Assembly: GCA_965116115.1 (NCBI GenBank)
Contig: OZ220486.1
Span: 2,356,001 to 2,420,000 of the forward strand
DNA: 64,000 bases
Direction: 5' to 3'
From: JAPOXR01 sp965116115
GTDB taxonomy: Bacteria > Pseudomonadota > Alphaproteobacteria > Rhodobacterales > Rhodobacteraceae
Shown: piece after piece, positions 8,631 to 15,985 of the stretch
Layout of the letters: each line of letters starts with the position of its first letter
Numbering within the stretch: the stretch's first letter is position 1
Program-made: the position numbers and the translations under genes
Notes under the pieces: model-generated
Seen by the model: the letters and a program-made list of their open reading frames with translations, nothing else
What the model was told of the DNA's origin: nothing
The model's database searches: none

Positions 8631-8656
8631 CGGCGCGGCCCGTAATGGCCGCGCCG
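8631..8656 (-). promoter_or_regulatory. Intercistronic stem-loop between SBP and permease genes
   Basis: A perfect 10-bp stem CGGCGCGGCC/GGCCGCGCCG with a 6-nt loop lies in the only sizeable spacer of the operon, just after the SBP stop. There is no U-run on the minus strand after it, so it is not a complete intrinsic terminator. Hairpins in this position usually protect the upstream SBP message from 3' exonucleases and raise SBP over permease levels. Confidence 0.65.
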
Positions 8657-8665
8657 CGGCCGGTC

Positions 8666-9988
8666 TTATCGGTAACCCGCGTCTTCCATGATGATGAGCG
8701 CTTCTTCAGCCGCTTCGTTCAGCGCGTCAGCCGGGGTCATGTCACCGACCATCGCAGCCTGAAGCTTTGGCCAAAGCACGTTCGAAACCTCAATCCATTC
8801 AGGAATCAGCGGCGGCGTGAAGGCGTCTTCGGCCATCGACGCCTGGTAGGTCTCGAAAACGGTCACAAGGAAGTCGTCGCCATTCGCCGCGAACTCGGCC
8901 TTTGCGTCGTCCCAGACCTGCGTGCGCGTAGGCAGAAGGCCCTTGCGCGCTTCGATCATCTGACGGTCGTAATCGGTCAGGAAGGTTACGAACGAAACGG
9001 CTGCCTCCTTGTTGTCGCAGGTCTCGGTGACCGAGAAGGTATGCGATCCCGACCAGCCGGTGCGCTTGCCCGAACTGCCTTTGGGGGCGCGGATCAAACC
9101 GACATCACCCGCGACCTTTGAGTTCTCAGGGTCGTTGAAGAAAGCCGACCAGCCGCCCCAGTCGAGATTCATCGCTACCGTTCCGGAGGCGAAGCCCAGA
9201 CCCGTGTCGTCCCAGAGGTAGTTCGGCACACCCACCGGCACCGCGTCCGCCTCGTAAAGATCAACGAAGAAACTCAGTGCGCGCACGCCTTCCTCGGAGT
9301 TGAACATCGGTTCCCAATCGCCCGAGAAGAGCTGCCCGCCCTCGGCAACAAGCATTTCATAGAAGCGACCGGTGATGGCTTCATCCTTGCCTACAAACTG
9401 CGTGCCGAAGAAATCGGGCGGATTGGCGAAAAACATGGCTTGGTCCTTGACCTGATCCCAAGTCTCGGGCGGAGCAAGATCGTAACCGTATTCAGCTTTG
9501 AAACCGGTCAGGTTACCGGCGTCTTCATAAATCGATTTTATGTAGAAGAGATTGGATACGTCCGAATGGCGCGGCAGCTGAACCAGCCGCCCGTCAACCG
9601 TGCCGTGCTCCAATACCAGCGGCACGAAACCGGCCAGCGTTTCTTCGCTTACGAGATCCCGCAGATCGGTGTAGATCATGCCGTATTGCGGCGCGAAACT
9701 CGTATGGTTCGAACCCACGCACCAGTCGAGTGTATTGGCGGCGATGTCCTGCTTGATTTCACGGTCAAGCTCGAAGTGGTTTTTGCGGGAAAGGATTTCG
9801 ACCGCAGCGCCGGTCATATCTTCCCATTTCTCGATTTCCGCGTAAAGCGGCTCGTACTGGGCGCCGCCGATCAGTTTCACACGCAGCGTGTAGCCGTCGA
9901 AACTGCCATAATCCCGGGCAGCCGCGGGAACCGCCATCAGCGGAACCAAGGCTGTGGCCAGTATGGTCTTCATCGTCAGTTCAGGCAT
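8666..9988 (-). CDS. Sugar ABC transporter substrate-binding protein (family 1)
   Basis: A 440-residue periplasmic binding protein with a Sec signal peptide (MKTILATALVPLMAVPAAA, cleavage after AAA). The mature part follows the family 1 SBP plan, including FEVSNVLWPKL-like C-terminal helices (here WIEVSNVLWPKLQAAM). The start at 9988 (MPELTMKTIL) has a GGGAG ribosome site 6 nt upstream; an internal ATG at 9973 is the alternative. It delivers its ligand to the MalFG-like permeases. It begins 13 bp after the CaiB/BaiF gene stop, so the importer and the CoA-transferase share a transcript. Confidence 0.9.
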   Translation of the reverse strand: MPELTMKTILATALVPLMAVPAAARDYGSFDGYTLRVKLIGGAQYEPLYAEIEKWEDMTGAAVEILSRKNHFELDREIKQDIAANTLDWCVGSNHTSFAPQYGMIYTDLRDLVSEETLAGFVPLVLEHGTVDGRLVQLPRHSDVSNLFYIKSIYEDAGNLTGFKAEYGYDLAPPETWDQVKDQAMFFANPPDFFGTQFVGKDEAITGRFYEMLVAEGGQLFSGDWEPMFNSEEGVRALSFFVDLYEADAVPVGVPNYLWDDTGLGFASGTVAMNLDWGGWSAFFNDPENSKVAGDVGLIRAPKGSSGKRTGWSGSHTFSVTETCDNKEAAVSFVTFLTDYDRQMIEARKGLLPTRTQVWDDAKAEFAANGDDFLVTVFETYQASMAEDAFTPPLIPEWIEVSNVLWPKLQAAMVGDMTPADALNEAAEEALIIMEDAGYR

Positions 9989-10001
9989 CGTTTACTCCCT
10001 G

Positions 10002-11228
10002 TTATCGTGCCGTATCCGACCGGTCATCCGATCGGTTGCTTAATGGCCGCTTCCCGCCGACATTTGATTCGGAAAGCAATTCGGTGATTATCCGGTCGCT
10101 GTCGGCTCCGAGTTCCGGCGCCGCGCGGCCGCTCTTGAGTGTCTGCCCGTTGATCCGCAGCGGACCGCGCAGCGCGTTCAGTTCGACGATCCCGTTACGG
10201 CGGATGATCTGTTCGAAATCAAGGCTGGCGAAGGCTTCGGACGCCAGCATCTGCGGCCAGTCGAGCACTTCGGAACACCAGATATCCGCCGGCTGAAGGA
10301 CCGAAAGCCAGTCTTTGGTCGCACGCTTGCGAACCGCCTCGGACATGATCTTCTTGATCTCGTCTCGGTGCGTCATCAATGCTTCGGCGTCGCCGTACCA
10401 GCAGGACAGGCCGTCGATCTCCATTAATTCGGCAAGGAGTTGCAGCGACGGCGTCATTGCGATCGCGAGATAACCGTCTCTTGTTTCATAGACCCCGTAA
10501 GGAGCGCCGAGATAAGCATGGGCGCCGTTTACACCGCTGCGCTGAGGCGCGCGGCGTCCGTCGTTGAGATGTGTTGTCAGCACCTCGAACTGGAAATCGA
10601 TCATAGCTTCGAAAAGAGACGTCTGCACGTATGATCCGCGCCTGTGCGACGTGCGCCCGACCAGCGCCGCCAGAATCCCCTGAGCCAAGGCGTTCCCGGC
10701 AAGCATGTCGGCCACGGCAAGGCCCATCGGAACCGGCGGATCGTTCCGGCTTCCGGTCAGCCAGAGCAGACCCGAACGCGCCTGCGCCAGCAGATCCTGG
10801 CCGGGCAAATCCTTCCAAGGACCGTCTTCGCCGAAACCTGATATGGAGCCATAGACAATGTCGGGATTGATCTTCCGCACCGCCTCGTAACCGAAGCCTC
10901 GCCGTTCGATCACGCCGGGCCGGAAATTCTGGATCATGACGTCGGCGCGCTTGAGCAAAGCGCGCAGAATCGCGCAATCGTCTTCATTGCGCAGGTCAGC
11001 CGTCAGGCTTTCCTTATTTCGGTTGATGGCATGGAACAAGGAATTGTCACCGTCGATGTCGGTGTCCGAAAGATAGAGATGGCGGCACAGATCCCCGGTC
11101 CCGGGACGTTCCACCTTAATGACCCGCGCACCGAGATCGGCGAGCTTCAGTGAGGCCAGGGGACCTGACAAGAACTGGCTGAAATCCAGCACTAGCAACC
11201 CGTCGAGCGGACGATCGGATTGCGGCAT
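10002..11228 (-). CDS. CaiB/BaiF family CoA-transferase
   Basis: About 408 residues from ATG 11228 (MPQSDRPLDGLLVLDFSQFL). It has the class III CoA-transferase signatures: GPLASLKLADLGARVIKVE at the N-terminus, VMIQNFRPGVIERRGFGYE, and the PGQDLLAQA segment that holds the catalytic Asp in formyl-CoA transferase relatives. These enzymes move CoA between carboxylic acids. Its start overlaps the stop of the signal-less SBP gene (TGATG). The presence of a CoA-transferase and two MaoC hydratases beside deoxysugar genes suggests that an acid intermediate is activated to a CoA thioester, but the acceptor is unknown. Confidence 0.9.
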   Translation of the reverse strand: MPQSDRPLDGLLVLDFSQFLSGPLASLKLADLGARVIKVERPGTGDLCRHLYLSDTDIDGDNSLFHAINRNKESLTADLRNEDDCAILRALLKRADVMIQNFRPGVIERRGFGYEAVRKINPDIVYGSISGFGEDGPWKDLPGQDLLAQARSGLLWLTGSRNDPPVPMGLAVADMLAGNALAQGILAALVGRTSHRRGSYVQTSLFEAMIDFQFEVLTTHLNDGRRAPQRSGVNGAHAYLGAPYGVYETRDGYLAIAMTPSLQLLAELMEIDGLSCWYGDAEALMTHRDEIKKIMSEAVRKRATKDWLSVLQPADIWCSEVLDWPQMLASEAFASLDFEQIIRRNGIVELNALRGPLRINGQTLKSGRAAPELGADSDRIITELLSESNVGGKRPLSNRSDDRSDTAR

Positions 11229-12376
11229 CACCCGCACGCGCAACTCTCCTCATAGGCGGCCTGCAGCGCGTCCAAGGCGGCACCGGCGGTCGTAAGGCCG
11301 CGAAGGAAAGAGTGCACGATGTCACCGCCGCGATCCTGAAATCCCATGTAGCCGCCATAGCGCGGGCGCAGCCAGGAGGTTTCAAGCGTTTCGCGCGTAT
11401 TGCGGAAGAAGTCGCGGGCCGCGGCGTTGCAATGGTCGCTGTCCCAAGCCGCCGCGTTTCCCGGCTGTCCACCCGCATCGAAGAACAACGAGGATTGACA
11501 TTCGGCTCCCGCTATCCAAAAAGCGTAATCGGCAGCAAGATCTCGATGCGGGGAGAACGCGGAAACCGCGATCCCGGCGCCGCCGATTACGGTTCCACGC
11601 GGGCCGCGGTCGCCGATTCCCGGCGCATCCGCGAAAACGAGGGGAAAACGGCAATATCCGTCGCGACTGTAGTTTGTGTATCCGTAGCCGAACGGCGAGT
11701 AGCATGGCGCATCTGCCCACCGGCCCATCCATTCGTAGATGTCGATGGGATCAAGCGTCAGGCAGCGCGGGTCCAGAAGAGCGGCGATGTCGGCGAGCAT
11801 CCCAAGAACGTCCCGCCCGACCTCGCGGTCGACAAAATCCGTGCCCTCCGCGACCGGAGCATCCAGGTTTCGCGCGAGTCCCATGAATGTCATCAGCGCG
11901 TTGATCGGGATCAGTGCAAAGGCCGCCTGCCCATCCCGGGCAAGAGCCATGACGCCGTCCCAGTCAGGCGGCGGCGCATCGATCCGGTCTGGCCGATACG
12001 CGGCGACCGGTGTTGCCGCATCTATCGCCAACGCCCACTGGCAGCCGTCAAACGCGTAGGATGGATGAGACGCGCCGACAGACTGCGCGGCCAGCGCATC
12101 CAGTTCCTTGTCGTGTCCGACACCGTCCAATGCCAGGAGCGACCCTGAGCGCGCGGCCGCGCCGACATGTGGATGGTCGATTACCATCAGGTCATAGGCG
12201 CCGGCCATTTCCTTGACGGGCCGGTCGGCGAAGGCCTGAAGCGGGCGCTTCTCCCAAGTGATTGACACGCCGGGATTCGCCGCGGCGAAAGCCTTGGATG
12301 TCGCGACCATCGGGGCGTAGCCGCGGGAGTGATCCCAAGTCATGCCGCGCAACTCAACCACGTTTCCTGGCCTCAA
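11228..12376 (-). CDS. Solute-binding-protein-like protein without signal peptide
   Basis: About 370-382 residues with the layout of an extracellular solute-binding protein: ITWEKRPLQAFADRPVKEM, YDLMVIDHPHVG, a CYSPFGYGYTNYS middle segment and GPRGTVIGGAGIAVSAFS. No hydrophobic leader precedes the fold; the likely true start is GTG 12361 or ATG 12343 (MTWDHSRGYAP), because ATG 12376 would overlap the MaoC gene by 23 bp. It therefore probably stays in the cytoplasm. It is translationally coupled to the MaoC gene upstream and the CoA-transferase downstream. Its role is unknown; a cytosolic ligand carrier or sensor is possible. Confidence 0.78.
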   Translation of the reverse strand: MRPGNVVELRGMTWDHSRGYAPMVATSKAFAAANPGVSITWEKRPLQAFADRPVKEMAGAYDLMVIDHPHVGAAARSGSLLALDGVGHDKELDALAAQSVGASHPSYAFDGCQWALAIDAATPVAAYRPDRIDAPPPDWDGVMALARDGQAAFALIPINALMTFMGLARNLDAPVAEGTDFVDREVGRDVLGMLADIAALLDPRCLTLDPIDIYEWMGRWADAPCYSPFGYGYTNYSRDGYCRFPLVFADAPGIGDRGPRGTVIGGAGIAVSAFSPHRDLAADYAFWIAGAECQSSLFFDAGGQPGNAAAWDSDHCNAAARDFFRNTRETLETSWLRPRYGGYMGFQDRGGDIVHSFLRGLTTAGAALDALQAAYEESCACG

Positions 12377-12917
12377 CAGCCGCGTCGGCCTGTTCTTTGA
12401 ACGTTTCCGGATCGCGGTAAAGCGCCGTCATCAGGTGTTCGCAGTAGAGCGCCTGCTCGCCTTCGTCCTTGAACACCGAATAGCTGACCCGGACCTTGCC
12501 CATCCGGTGGTCCTTGACCTCTTTTGAAAGGTTTTCCCGGATCGTGTAGATCGTGTCGCCGATGAACACTGGCGCGATGAAACGGAGGCGGTCGTAACCG
12601 TAGGAAAACGAATTCAGACAGTTCGTCGCGGCGAGACCCAGCCCGTAGGAAAAAACCATCGCCCCGGCGACAAGACGCTTGCCGAAAACACCCTCTTCAA
12701 CCGCAAACCGTTCGTCCGAGACATAAGGGTGGTGATCCATCACCAGCGAATTGAAGAGCATCGACTCGCCTTCTGAGATCGTCCGCCGGATCGACCGGAT
12801 TTTGTCGCCGACATTGAAATCCTCGAAATACCAGTTTTCCGAGTTCCAAACCGGAATCGCCGCATGGCTGTCCGGCACTCCCGGCACACCGCGCGCATGA
12901 ACCCCGATTTCGGCCAT
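12354..12917 (-). CDS. MaoC-like hot-dog hydratase (first gene of the long operon)
   Basis: A 187-residue hot-dog-fold protein. After a 25-residue lead it shows WYFEDFNVGDKIRSIRRT, the usual MaoC opening, then the catalytic helix region MDHHPYVSDE and GKRLVAGAMVFSYGLGL, and FIAPVFIGDTIYT. Members hydrate enoyl-CoA thioesters or dehydrate hydroxyacyl-CoA. It is the promoter-proximal gene of the minus-strand operon and faces a second MaoC gene across a short AT-rich spacer. Together with the CoA-transferase it suggests a CoA-dependent branch. Substrate unknown. Confidence 0.85.
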   Translation of the reverse strand: MAEIGVHARGVPGVPDSHAAIPVWNSENWYFEDFNVGDKIRSIRRTISEGESMLFNSLVMDHHPYVSDERFAVEEGVFGKRLVAGAMVFSYGLGLAATNCLNSFSYGYDRLRFIAPVFIGDTIYTIRENLSKEVKDHRMGKVRVSYSVFKDEGEQALYCEHLMTALYRDPETFKEQADAAVEARKRG

Positions 12918-13035
12918 CGTTTCCCTCCCGATTCCTGATCTCGCGTCAGGACGCCCACATAAAGGATGCCCGCCCGCTTTTCATATGTCAAACATCTTTG
13001 TATATATAAAATATCGAAATGGGAAGGTGAGAAAA
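12918..13035. promoter_or_regulatory. Divergent promoter/operator region between two MaoC genes
   Basis: The 118-bp spacer separates the long minus-strand operon from the plus-strand MaoC/oxidoreductase pair. It contains an AT-rich stretch at about 12980-13020 unlike its surroundings, with CAAA-catc-TTTG (12989-13000) as a short dyad and TATATATAAA just after it, which could serve as a -10 region for the rightward genes. A TTGACA occurs on the minus strand (12987-12992). The nearby IclR gene is the natural candidate regulator. The operator itself is a guess. Confidence 0.4.
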
Positions 13036-13494
13036 ATGAAAAAAGAACGGTGTTTTGAAGACTATGTCCTTAAGGATGAGCGGCGTACGCTCAGCCGAAC
13101 GATCACCGAAGCGGACATCGTTTTTCACGCGGGACACTCGGGCGATTTCTTTCCCCATCACATGGACGCCGAATGGTGCAAAACGCAGCCTTTCGGGGCG
13201 CGTGTCGCGCATGGAACGATGACTTTCGCGATCGGGATCGGGCTTACAGCGACGCAGATCAACCCCCGCGCGTTCACCTACGGCTTCGAACGCTTGCGGT
13301 TTCCCAATCCGGTATATGCCGGAGACACGATTCAGACCACCGTCATAATCAGGGCCCTTGAAGATGACCCTAAACGCCCCGGCTTCGGCCGCGTGACCGA
13401 GGTCTGCGAGACGAAAAACCAGGACGGCAAGACGGTCATGTACTGCGAACACATCTTGCTGGCCGAACGGAGGGACCCTTTGAATGCCGATTGA
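13036..13494 (+). CDS. MaoC-like hot-dog hydratase (divergent copy)
   Basis: A 152-residue MaoC protein from ATG 13036 (MKKERCFEDYVLKDERRT), preceded by a GAAGGTGAG ribosome site; an upstream ATG at 12985 lies in the AT-rich promoter and is less likely. It carries the (R)-hydratase motif HAGHSGDFFPHHMD with catalytic Asp and His, then FGARVAHGTMTFAIG and NPVYAGDTIQT. It resembles the MaoC gene across the spacer in overall plan but is shorter and divergent in sequence. It overlaps the Gfo/Idh gene by 11 bp, so the two form an operon. Confidence 0.88.
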   Translation: MKKERCFEDYVLKDERRTLSRTITEADIVFHAGHSGDFFPHHMDAEWCKTQPFGARVAHGTMTFAIGIGLTATQINPRAFTYGFERLRFPNPVYAGDTIQTTVIIRALEDDPKRPGFGRVTEVCETKNQDGKTVMYCEHILLAERRDPLNAD

Positions 13495-14548
13495 ACCACG
13501 CCAAAGCTGGCCGGCGCCGACTGACCCCAAGCCCATCGTGATCATCGGGGCGGGCGGCATCATCCGGGACGCGCATTTACCCGCCTACAAGAAAGCCGGG
13601 CTGTCCGTGCGCGGAGTGACCGATGTCGATATGGACCGGGCTGCCTTGCTTGCCAAGGACTACGGCATTCCGAACGTCTATGCGTCCGTAGCTGAGGCTG
13701 CGGCGGCCGACAGAACGGATGTGGTCTATGACATCGCCACGCCGCCGGACGCGGTCTCCGATATTTTGCCCGATCTGCCCGACGGCGCGGCCGTATTGAT
13801 CCAGAAACCGATGGGCGCCGATCAGGATCAGGCGCGCGTGATCCGGCAGATCTGCCGCGACAAGGACCTTAAGGCGGCGGTGAATTTCCAGTTGCGTTTT
13901 TCGCCGATGATGATGGCAGTGCAGGATGCCGTGAAGTCCGGCCTCTTGGGCGACCTGCTCGAAATCGAGGTCCACCTGAACATCTTTACCCCTTGGAATC
14001 TCTTTCCCTTCCTGATCCCGATGGAACGGGTCGAAATCGCCGTTCATTCCATCCACTACCTCGACACGATCCGAGCCGTTGCCGGCAACCCTGAAGGTGT
14101 TTTTGCGCGGAGCATGCATGATCCACGCGCGGAAGACTTCGCCCAGACCCGCACCTCGGTGATCCTGGATTACGGCGAAAGGCTGCGCGGACTGATGAGC
14201 ATCAATCACAACCACCGTAATGGACGGCGTTTCCAGTCGGCCTGGTTCCGCTTCGAAGGAACCGAGGGCACGATGATGGTCAAACTGGGTGTCTGCTACG
14301 ACTATCCGAACGGCGAGGCCGACGAGCTCTGGCACTGTGGAAACGGCGGTGATTGGGAGCAGATCCCTCTTGAGGGAAGTTGGTTCATCGACGCCTTCAT
14401 GGGCCCGATGCGTAACGTTGAGCGTTTTGATGCCGGTGAAGACGAATACCTGCATTCCGGCGTGGAGGACGCCTACCAGACGATGGCGCTTGTCGAAGCC
14501 TGTTTCCGCGCAATGAAGCGAACGCCGGAACCGCTTATGGTCGACTGA
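13484..14548 (+). CDS. Gfo/Idh/MocA family oxidoreductase
   Basis: A 354-residue protein with an N-terminal Rossmann fold (IVIIGAGGIIRDAHLPAYK), the family's substrate-binding Lys motif in the form LIQKPMGAD (EKP in most members), and VNFQLRFSPMMMAV. The C-terminal alpha/beta domain contains VEIAVHSIHYLDTIR with the conserved His. Such enzymes oxidise sugars or sugar acids with NAD(P). It could supply the initial sugar dehydrogenase step that is otherwise missing from this cluster, but that is inference. Its end overlaps the convergent IclR gene by 14 bp. Confidence 0.88.
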   Translation: MPIEPRQSWPAPTDPKPIVIIGAGGIIRDAHLPAYKKAGLSVRGVTDVDMDRAALLAKDYGIPNVYASVAEAAAADRTDVVYDIATPPDAVSDILPDLPDGAAVLIQKPMGADQDQARVIRQICRDKDLKAAVNFQLRFSPMMMAVQDAVKSGLLGDLLEIEVHLNIFTPWNLFPFLIPMERVEIAVHSIHYLDTIRAVAGNPEGVFARSMHDPRAEDFAQTRTSVILDYGERLRGLMSINHNHRNGRRFQSAWFRFEGTEGTMMVKLGVCYDYPNGEADELWHCGNGGDWEQIPLEGSWFIDAFMGPMRNVERFDAGEDEYLHSGVEDAYQTMALVEACFRAMKRTPEPLMVD

Positions 14549-15350
14549 CCCTTTCGAACGGAGGAACAGTCGGCCCGCCCAGCGACGAACTCAGCGCATT
14601 AGCGGCACTGATCGTCTCAGCGGCACAGGTCCGGAACGTGACCGGATCGTCATAGCGCTCAAGATGCGGCACGGTCATTCCGGCGACAGCCTTGCCTGTG
14701 TGATCCATGACCGGCGCTGCGATGTTAACGATACCTTTGGCGGCAAAACTGTCGGTGATCTCGTGCCCGCGCCGCCGGATTTCGGATAATTCCCGGCGAA
14801 TCTGCGCTTTGGTCTTTCCGTCCGGCAGGGGAACGGCATCGAACAACTCCTGAACGGTCTCTTCCTCAGAAAATGCGAGCAGCACCCGCCCTGTCGACGC
14901 GCGCCAGAGCTCTACCCGTGCGCCTAGCCGGATGCTCATGACGGTGTTGCCCGGAGGATCGACCTGACCAACGATCAGAACGGCTCCGTCAGAGATGACC
15001 CCGAGATGGGCCGACTGGTTTATGGTGTGCGTCAGACGCCGCATGACGGGTCCGGCAAGCGCCGTCAGTCGATTGATCAGAGGCGTTCGGTTAGCCACCT
15101 CGAAAAGCTTGGTGGTCAGCGTGTACCGGTCGGTATCGGTATCCTGTGAGACATAACCGCGTTCGGTCAGAACAATCAGCATTCTGAAGATTTCACCGAC
15201 TGACCGGTTCATTCGGCGCGCGATTTCGCTCTGCGACAAGCCACGTTCCTCGGTTGCCAGCAACTCTATGATATCCAGACCTTTTTCCAATGCCGGAGCT
15301 GAATATCTACGCTGATCGGCCGGCGTCATGTCAGGAGTGCTCTTTGCCAT
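14535..15350 (-). CDS. IclR family transcriptional regulator
   Basis: A 271-residue regulator from ATG 15350 (MAKSTPDMTPADQRRYS). The N-terminal winged helix is RYSAPALEKGLDIIELLATE with recognition region GLSQSEIARRMNRSVGEIFRML; the C-terminal IclR effector domain includes GARVELWRASTGRVLLAFS and GIVNIAAPVMDHTGKAVAGM. IclR proteins next to sugar-acid operons commonly bind keto-sugar-acid intermediates. It is convergent with the Gfo/Idh gene and is the only regulator near the 1-14.5 kb catabolic genes, so it probably controls the divergent promoter near 13.0 kb. Confidence 0.9.
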   Translation of the reverse strand: MAKSTPDMTPADQRRYSAPALEKGLDIIELLATEERGLSQSEIARRMNRSVGEIFRMLIVLTERGYVSQDTDTDRYTLTTKLFEVANRTPLINRLTALAGPVMRRLTHTINQSAHLGVISDGAVLIVGQVDPPGNTVMSIRLGARVELWRASTGRVLLAFSEEETVQELFDAVPLPDGKTKAQIRRELSEIRRRGHEITDSFAAKGIVNIAAPVMDHTGKAVAGMTVPHLERYDDPVTFRTCAAETISAANALSSSLGGPTVPPFERVSRP

Positions 15351-15549
15351 TGAGATATACTGACAACATAAAGCGAGACGCGCAATTGCTAACTGCCTTT
15401 TCAGCATCAGCCAGCGGTCATCTCCTCCAACCCCGCAAAGGCGAATACAGACCGAAAGCGGCACCAAAGCCCTGCAGCTTTCTACACGTAATGAGTTCAT
15501 GCTCCGCGGCGCATAAGGCATGCTTGGAGAACGCTTTCCGAACCGCCAG

Positions 15550-15888
15550 AACGCCATGGCGAAATTCTAACAGGAAGCGCCGGACGCCGATAGCCCGGTA
15601 ATCGAAGGACTCAGACGAAATCCTGCCCGCCGCAGTTTCGGTTTGCCGCTCGAATTACGAAAGCCGCCGGCGAGCGCCGGTATCGAGGCGATGAACAACG
15701 CAGTCCGGCAGGACCGCTGCAAGGTGAAGCGCTGAAGAAATGCCGCGCCAGCCCACAGCCGGCATGTTCAAGAGTGAAAGAAGGGCTTGCCGCGTCAAGG
15801 CTTACGGGAAACCTGCCTGTTCTCAAACAGACTCCTATCAAGTAATTGCTGAAAGCGCCGGCTTGACTGAATCAGGAATGCCGCATAA
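15550..15888 (+). pseudogene. Decayed 3' part of an IS256-family transposase
   Basis: Plus-strand translation in shifting frames matches the C-terminal third of the IS256-type transposase at 37178-38461. NAMAKF, then an in-frame TAA at 15568, QEAPDADSPVIEGL, GLPLELRKPPASAGIEAMNN (key Glu of the DDE triad in the ESMN-like segment), RQDRCKVKR, FKSERRACRVKAYGK and NLPVLKQTPIK line up in order. At least three frameshifts are needed. The DNA after the coding part, including GCTCATGCG just before the terminal repeat, also aligns with the other copy. The 5' part of the element is missing. Confidence 0.85.
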
Positions 15889-15920
15889 ATGTTGAACAAA
15901 CAGCGTCGCTCATGCGAGTG

Positions 15921-15945
15921 TTCAACACCCGCCGGGACATTCCCT
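15921..15945 (+). repeat. Terminal inverted repeat of the dead IS256-family element
   Basis: TTCAACACCCGCCGGGACAT followed by TCCCT matches the ends of the element at 37122-38560 (TTCAACACCGATCGGGACAT then CCCCC) with a few changes. It marks the outer 3' end of the relic, only 40 bp from the phoR start codon. Confidence 0.8.
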
Positions 15946-15985
15946 AAGAGACGGAAAACAGTTCATCTGCCGTAATTGAAAGACT

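Noticed and set aside
13577..14455. 292-codon minus-strand frame opposite the Gfo/Idh gene
   Set aside because: The plus strand has the Rossmann motif and conserved His; the opposite frame has none.
15887..15928. Inverted repeat TGTTGAAC/GTTCAACA upstream of phoR, first considered as a regulator operator
   Set aside because: The right arm is part of the IS256 terminal repeat and the DNA before it aligns with the other copy, so the dyad is more likely chance within IS DNA.
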